Shown: piece after piece, positions 5,986 through 7,595 of the stretch
Layout: every line of letters begins with the position of its first letter
Numbering within the stretch: the stretch's first letter is position 1
Source of the DNA: Hyphomicrobiales bacterium
Lineage (GTDB): Bacteria > Pseudomonadota > Alphaproteobacteria > Rhizobiales > JAJFHR01
NCBI GenBank assembly: GCA_021775515.1
Contig: JAJFHR010000413.1
Span: forward strand, 1-7,595
Direction of reading: 5' to 3'
Length of the DNA: 7,595 nt
Made by a program: the position numbers and the translations under genes
Notes under the pieces: model-generated
The model's database searches: none
The model's input: the letters and a program-made list of their open reading frames with translations, nothing else
What the model was told of the DNA's origin: nothing

Positions 5986-7260
5986 TTAACTCGCCTTAGG
6001 CCGCTTTAGTTGGAGTACAACATTAGCGGTAAATGCGGCAAAGGCAATTGCCCCAACAAGCCCGGATAAGGCACCAAGCCTGATCAATGCAACGGCTTCC
6101 ACGATGATGCCAATGCTACACAGGACAAGTGCGGCAGCATGGCAAATCGCATGAAGTTTGAGCGGTCCTTCGGCGGTTAATTCAGACAACAAGGGGGGTG
6201 CACCGCTTTTATTGACCGCATGCAAGGATGCCAGAAACGGCATAATTCGTTGCAACACGCCGGTTAGGAAAGTTAACAGCCAACCGGCCAGTAAAAAAAA
6301 TCCAAATAATGTCAGACCATTTGGCACCGGCACCTCAAGGCTTAATGCCAGAGCGGTAAACAGACTGAGCATTAGCATTGCCCACGAAAATCTGATGAGA
6401 ACAAAGGACAGGCCATGACGCTTGCGCATACTGGTGCGAAGCGCGGTGCGCATGAGCAAAATATAGACAGCACTGGCCGCCAGACCAATAATTGCAGCGC
6501 TAGCAACCGCGTAGACATTTTCCAGCAGCATGCCAACAACAGACATAACAATGGCAGACACTGCCAGAGCCAACTCGAGCCAGCCAAGTTTTTCCGGCAA
6601 TGCGCGCGAAAGAACAAACATTGGGATTAAAACATGGCTAAAACCGAAGGCCAACAATCCCATAAAGCCAAAGGCTGCCAGCAACATGTGGGTAAGAACT
6701 ATCGGCTGGCGATGTTGCAAAAACCCAGTGTCGAAATCGACAATGAGAGCAAAACCCAGCCCGGCAAAACCGATCAGTGCTGCCAGTGCAAACCAGCCGT
6801 GAGCAGCAACCAGTGGCATGCTGCCTGCCCGGCGCAGATTATCTGCCGTGAGAATAACGAAAATGGCTAGACCGGTGCCAACACCGATAGCACCAACATT
6901 TAGCATGGCTAGTGTGCCATCGACCATGCCATAGGCAAGGATCAAGCTTCCCGGGGCAAACAGCCAAAAGCTAAGCCGTGCCGGCCACGTGCGCACCAGT
7001 GGCTGACGGGTTGCAACCGGCAGAAGCTGGAAGGCAGCGCCCATTGCCGTCATTACCAAAACACCGAGCGTGAGCAAATGCAACGCTGCAAGAATCAAGC
7101 CCGGACCGCCGACAAATCCAGGCAGGTCGTCAGCACCTAGAAGCAATATCATCCAGGCCAGGACATGGAAGCCAGCAGCAGCAGTGAAATAGCTGAACGG
7201 CACGTCTGCGGGCAACAACCGGTTTTTTGCACCACCGAGAAAGGATAAAGCGGAGGTCAT
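5986..7260 (-). CDS. 12-helix membrane protein, NnrS / oxidase subunit I-like (putative)
   Basis: A 424-residue inner-membrane protein with about 12 hydrophobic segments, roughly residues 24-43, 53-75, 96-112, 117-137, 151-175, 190-216, 226-247, 250-271, 286-307, 314-338, 370-390 and 396-416. Histidines lie in or at the ends of helices: H61 (LHLLTLG, followed by GAAFQLLPV), H154, H191 (LTHMLLAAFGF) and H209 (FSHVLIPMF). This layout recalls NnrS and other heme-copper oxidase subunit I-like proteins found with denitrification genes, so heme or copper binding is plausible. The family call is from pattern memory and is moderate; the gene itself is secure. ATG overlaps the stop of the DUF2249 gene (ATGA), with GAGG five bases upstream. 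Its partner suggests a role in nitrogen-oxide or oxygen metabolism. Confidence 0.75.
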   Translation of the reverse strand: MTSALSFLGGAKNRLLPADVPFSYFTAAAGFHVLAWMILLLGADDLPGFVGGPGLILAALHLLTLGVLVMTAMGAAFQLLPVATRQPLVRTWPARLSFWLFAPGSLILAYGMVDGTLAMLNVGAIGVGTGLAIFVILTADNLRRAGSMPLVAAHGWFALAALIGFAGLGFALIVDFDTGFLQHRQPIVLTHMLLAAFGFMGLLAFGFSHVLIPMFVLSRALPEKLGWLELALAVSAIVMSVVGMLLENVYAVASAAIIGLAASAVYILLMRTALRTSMRKRHGLSFVLIRFSWAMLMLSLFTALALSLEVPVPNGLTLFGFFLLAGWLLTFLTGVLQRIMPFLASLHAVNKSGAPPLLSELTAEGPLKLHAICHAAALVLCSIGIIVEAVALIRLGALSGLVGAIAFAAFTANVVLQLKRPKAS

Positions 7261-7511
7261 GGTAACCTCGTAAGACGCAGTCGCACCTCGCCGGGATTTC
7301 CAGGAATGATTTCATGGGTCCAACCACGTTCAACCAATTCGGGGTATAAAAATATTGGCTCACGATCATGGTGAACCACCACGAGCGCGGTTACATCGGG
7401 CATTTCGAGGAGTTGAAGAATGGCAACCATCGGCTCGGGCGGCTCAAGACCCCGCACATCAATGTGAAAACCGTCACTTTCCTGCCAATATTTACCGGGA
7501 TTTTTGTTCAT
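7257..7511 (-). CDS. DUF2249 domain protein (84 aa)
   Basis: A small soluble protein that is essentially one DUF2249 domain. DVRGLEPPEPM at residues 18-28 and HHDREP then LYPEL-ERGW at 47-64 are the family's signature, a TusA/SirA-like fold as far as I know. The biochemical function is unknown. Family members are often found fused to or beside hemerythrin domains and in clusters with NO reductase, NnrS and other denitrification genes, which fits the membrane protein downstream and the hemerythrin gene 2 kb away. The stop overlaps the membrane protein start, so the two are translationally coupled. The ATG at 7511 has only a weak ribosome binding site (GTAGAG region). The same frame remains open upstream to the window edge, but with no ATG, GTG or TTG codon there, so a longer start would have to lie outside. 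Confidence 0.85.
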   Translation of the reverse strand: MNKNPGKYWQESDGFHIDVRGLEPPEPMVAILQLLEMPDVTALVVVHHDREPIFLYPELVERGWTHEIIPGNPGEVRLRLTRLP

Positions 7512-7522
7512 ATATCTATGCT

Positions 7523-7595
7523 CTACACCCCACGAGCCCTTACCGGCTGGTTCCTGCCAGGCGAGAAAATTGGGGCTTCGCCGGCGGCAACATCC
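7523..7595 (-). CDS. Possible 3' end of an upstream gene (cut by window)
   Basis: On the minus strand a frame entering at the window edge reads about 23 residues, ending APIFSPGRNQPVRARGV and a TAG at 7525-7523, 11 bases before the DUF2249 ATG. The tight spacing and the lack of a good ribosome binding site for DUF2249 fit a coupled upstream gene in the same operon. The fragment is too short to name a family. The other two frames are alternatives: one continues into DUF2249, and one stops after 17 residues. Confidence 0.4.
   Translation of the reverse strand, partial: DVAAGEAPIFSPGRNQPVRARGV

Noticed and set aside
1..7595. tRNA, rRNA, CRISPR, insertion sequence or phage elements
   Set aside because: No repeat-spacer pattern, terminal inverted repeats, transposase-like protein or tRNA-like fold was seen on either strand, and genes fill nearly all the window.

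Overview
The window carries part of an anaerobic aromatic-degradation locus from a facultatively anaerobic, probably denitrifying proteobacterium. Gene content and moderate GC suggest an alphaproteobacterium of the Rhodopseudomonas/Magnetospirillum kind, but the taxon is an inference, not a reading.

Left part (1-3626, + strand): a tight operon for ATP-dependent (class I, Thauera/Rhodopseudomonas-type) benzoyl-CoA reductase. It holds the 3' part of bcrB (beta subunit), bcrA and bcrD (the two ASKHA-type ATPase/electron-activating subunits, each start overlapping the previous stop as ATGA), and a 2[4Fe-4S] ferredoxin gene 19 bases later. The ferredoxin would pass low-potential electrons to the BcrA/BcrD cluster, ATP hydrolysis there would drive them into BcrB/BcrC, and the aromatic ring of benzoyl-CoA would be reduced to the dienoyl-CoA. 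The gene for BcrC must lie upstream of the window.

Middle part (3640-5265): two minus-strand genes in one unit, a hemerythrin-like (HHE) di-iron protein followed by a tandem-GNAT acyltransferase. They face the bcr operon tail to tail across 13 bases. An AT-rich 96-base spacer (5170-5265) separates them from a divergent FabG-like short-chain dehydrogenase gene (5266-5979, +). The spacer holds what look like two opposing promoters with overlapping -10 boxes plus palindromes that could be operators.

Right part (5986-7595, - strand): a 12-helix histidine-bearing membrane protein resembling NnrS/oxidase subunit I-like proteins, overlapped by an upstream DUF2249 gene, and the likely tail of a third gene at the window edge. 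DUF2249 and HHE proteins commonly occur with nitrogen-oxide and oxygen metabolism. The picture is therefore an oxygen-sensitive reductase operon beside genes that plausibly sense or manage O2/NO.

The window is almost entirely coding. I see no RNA gene, mobile element, CRISPR array or convincing intrinsic terminator. Most of the content belongs to known families; the less ordinary parts are the divergent control region, the double GNAT protein, the 8-bp repeat that makes the ferredoxin stop codon, and the gene set at the right edge.
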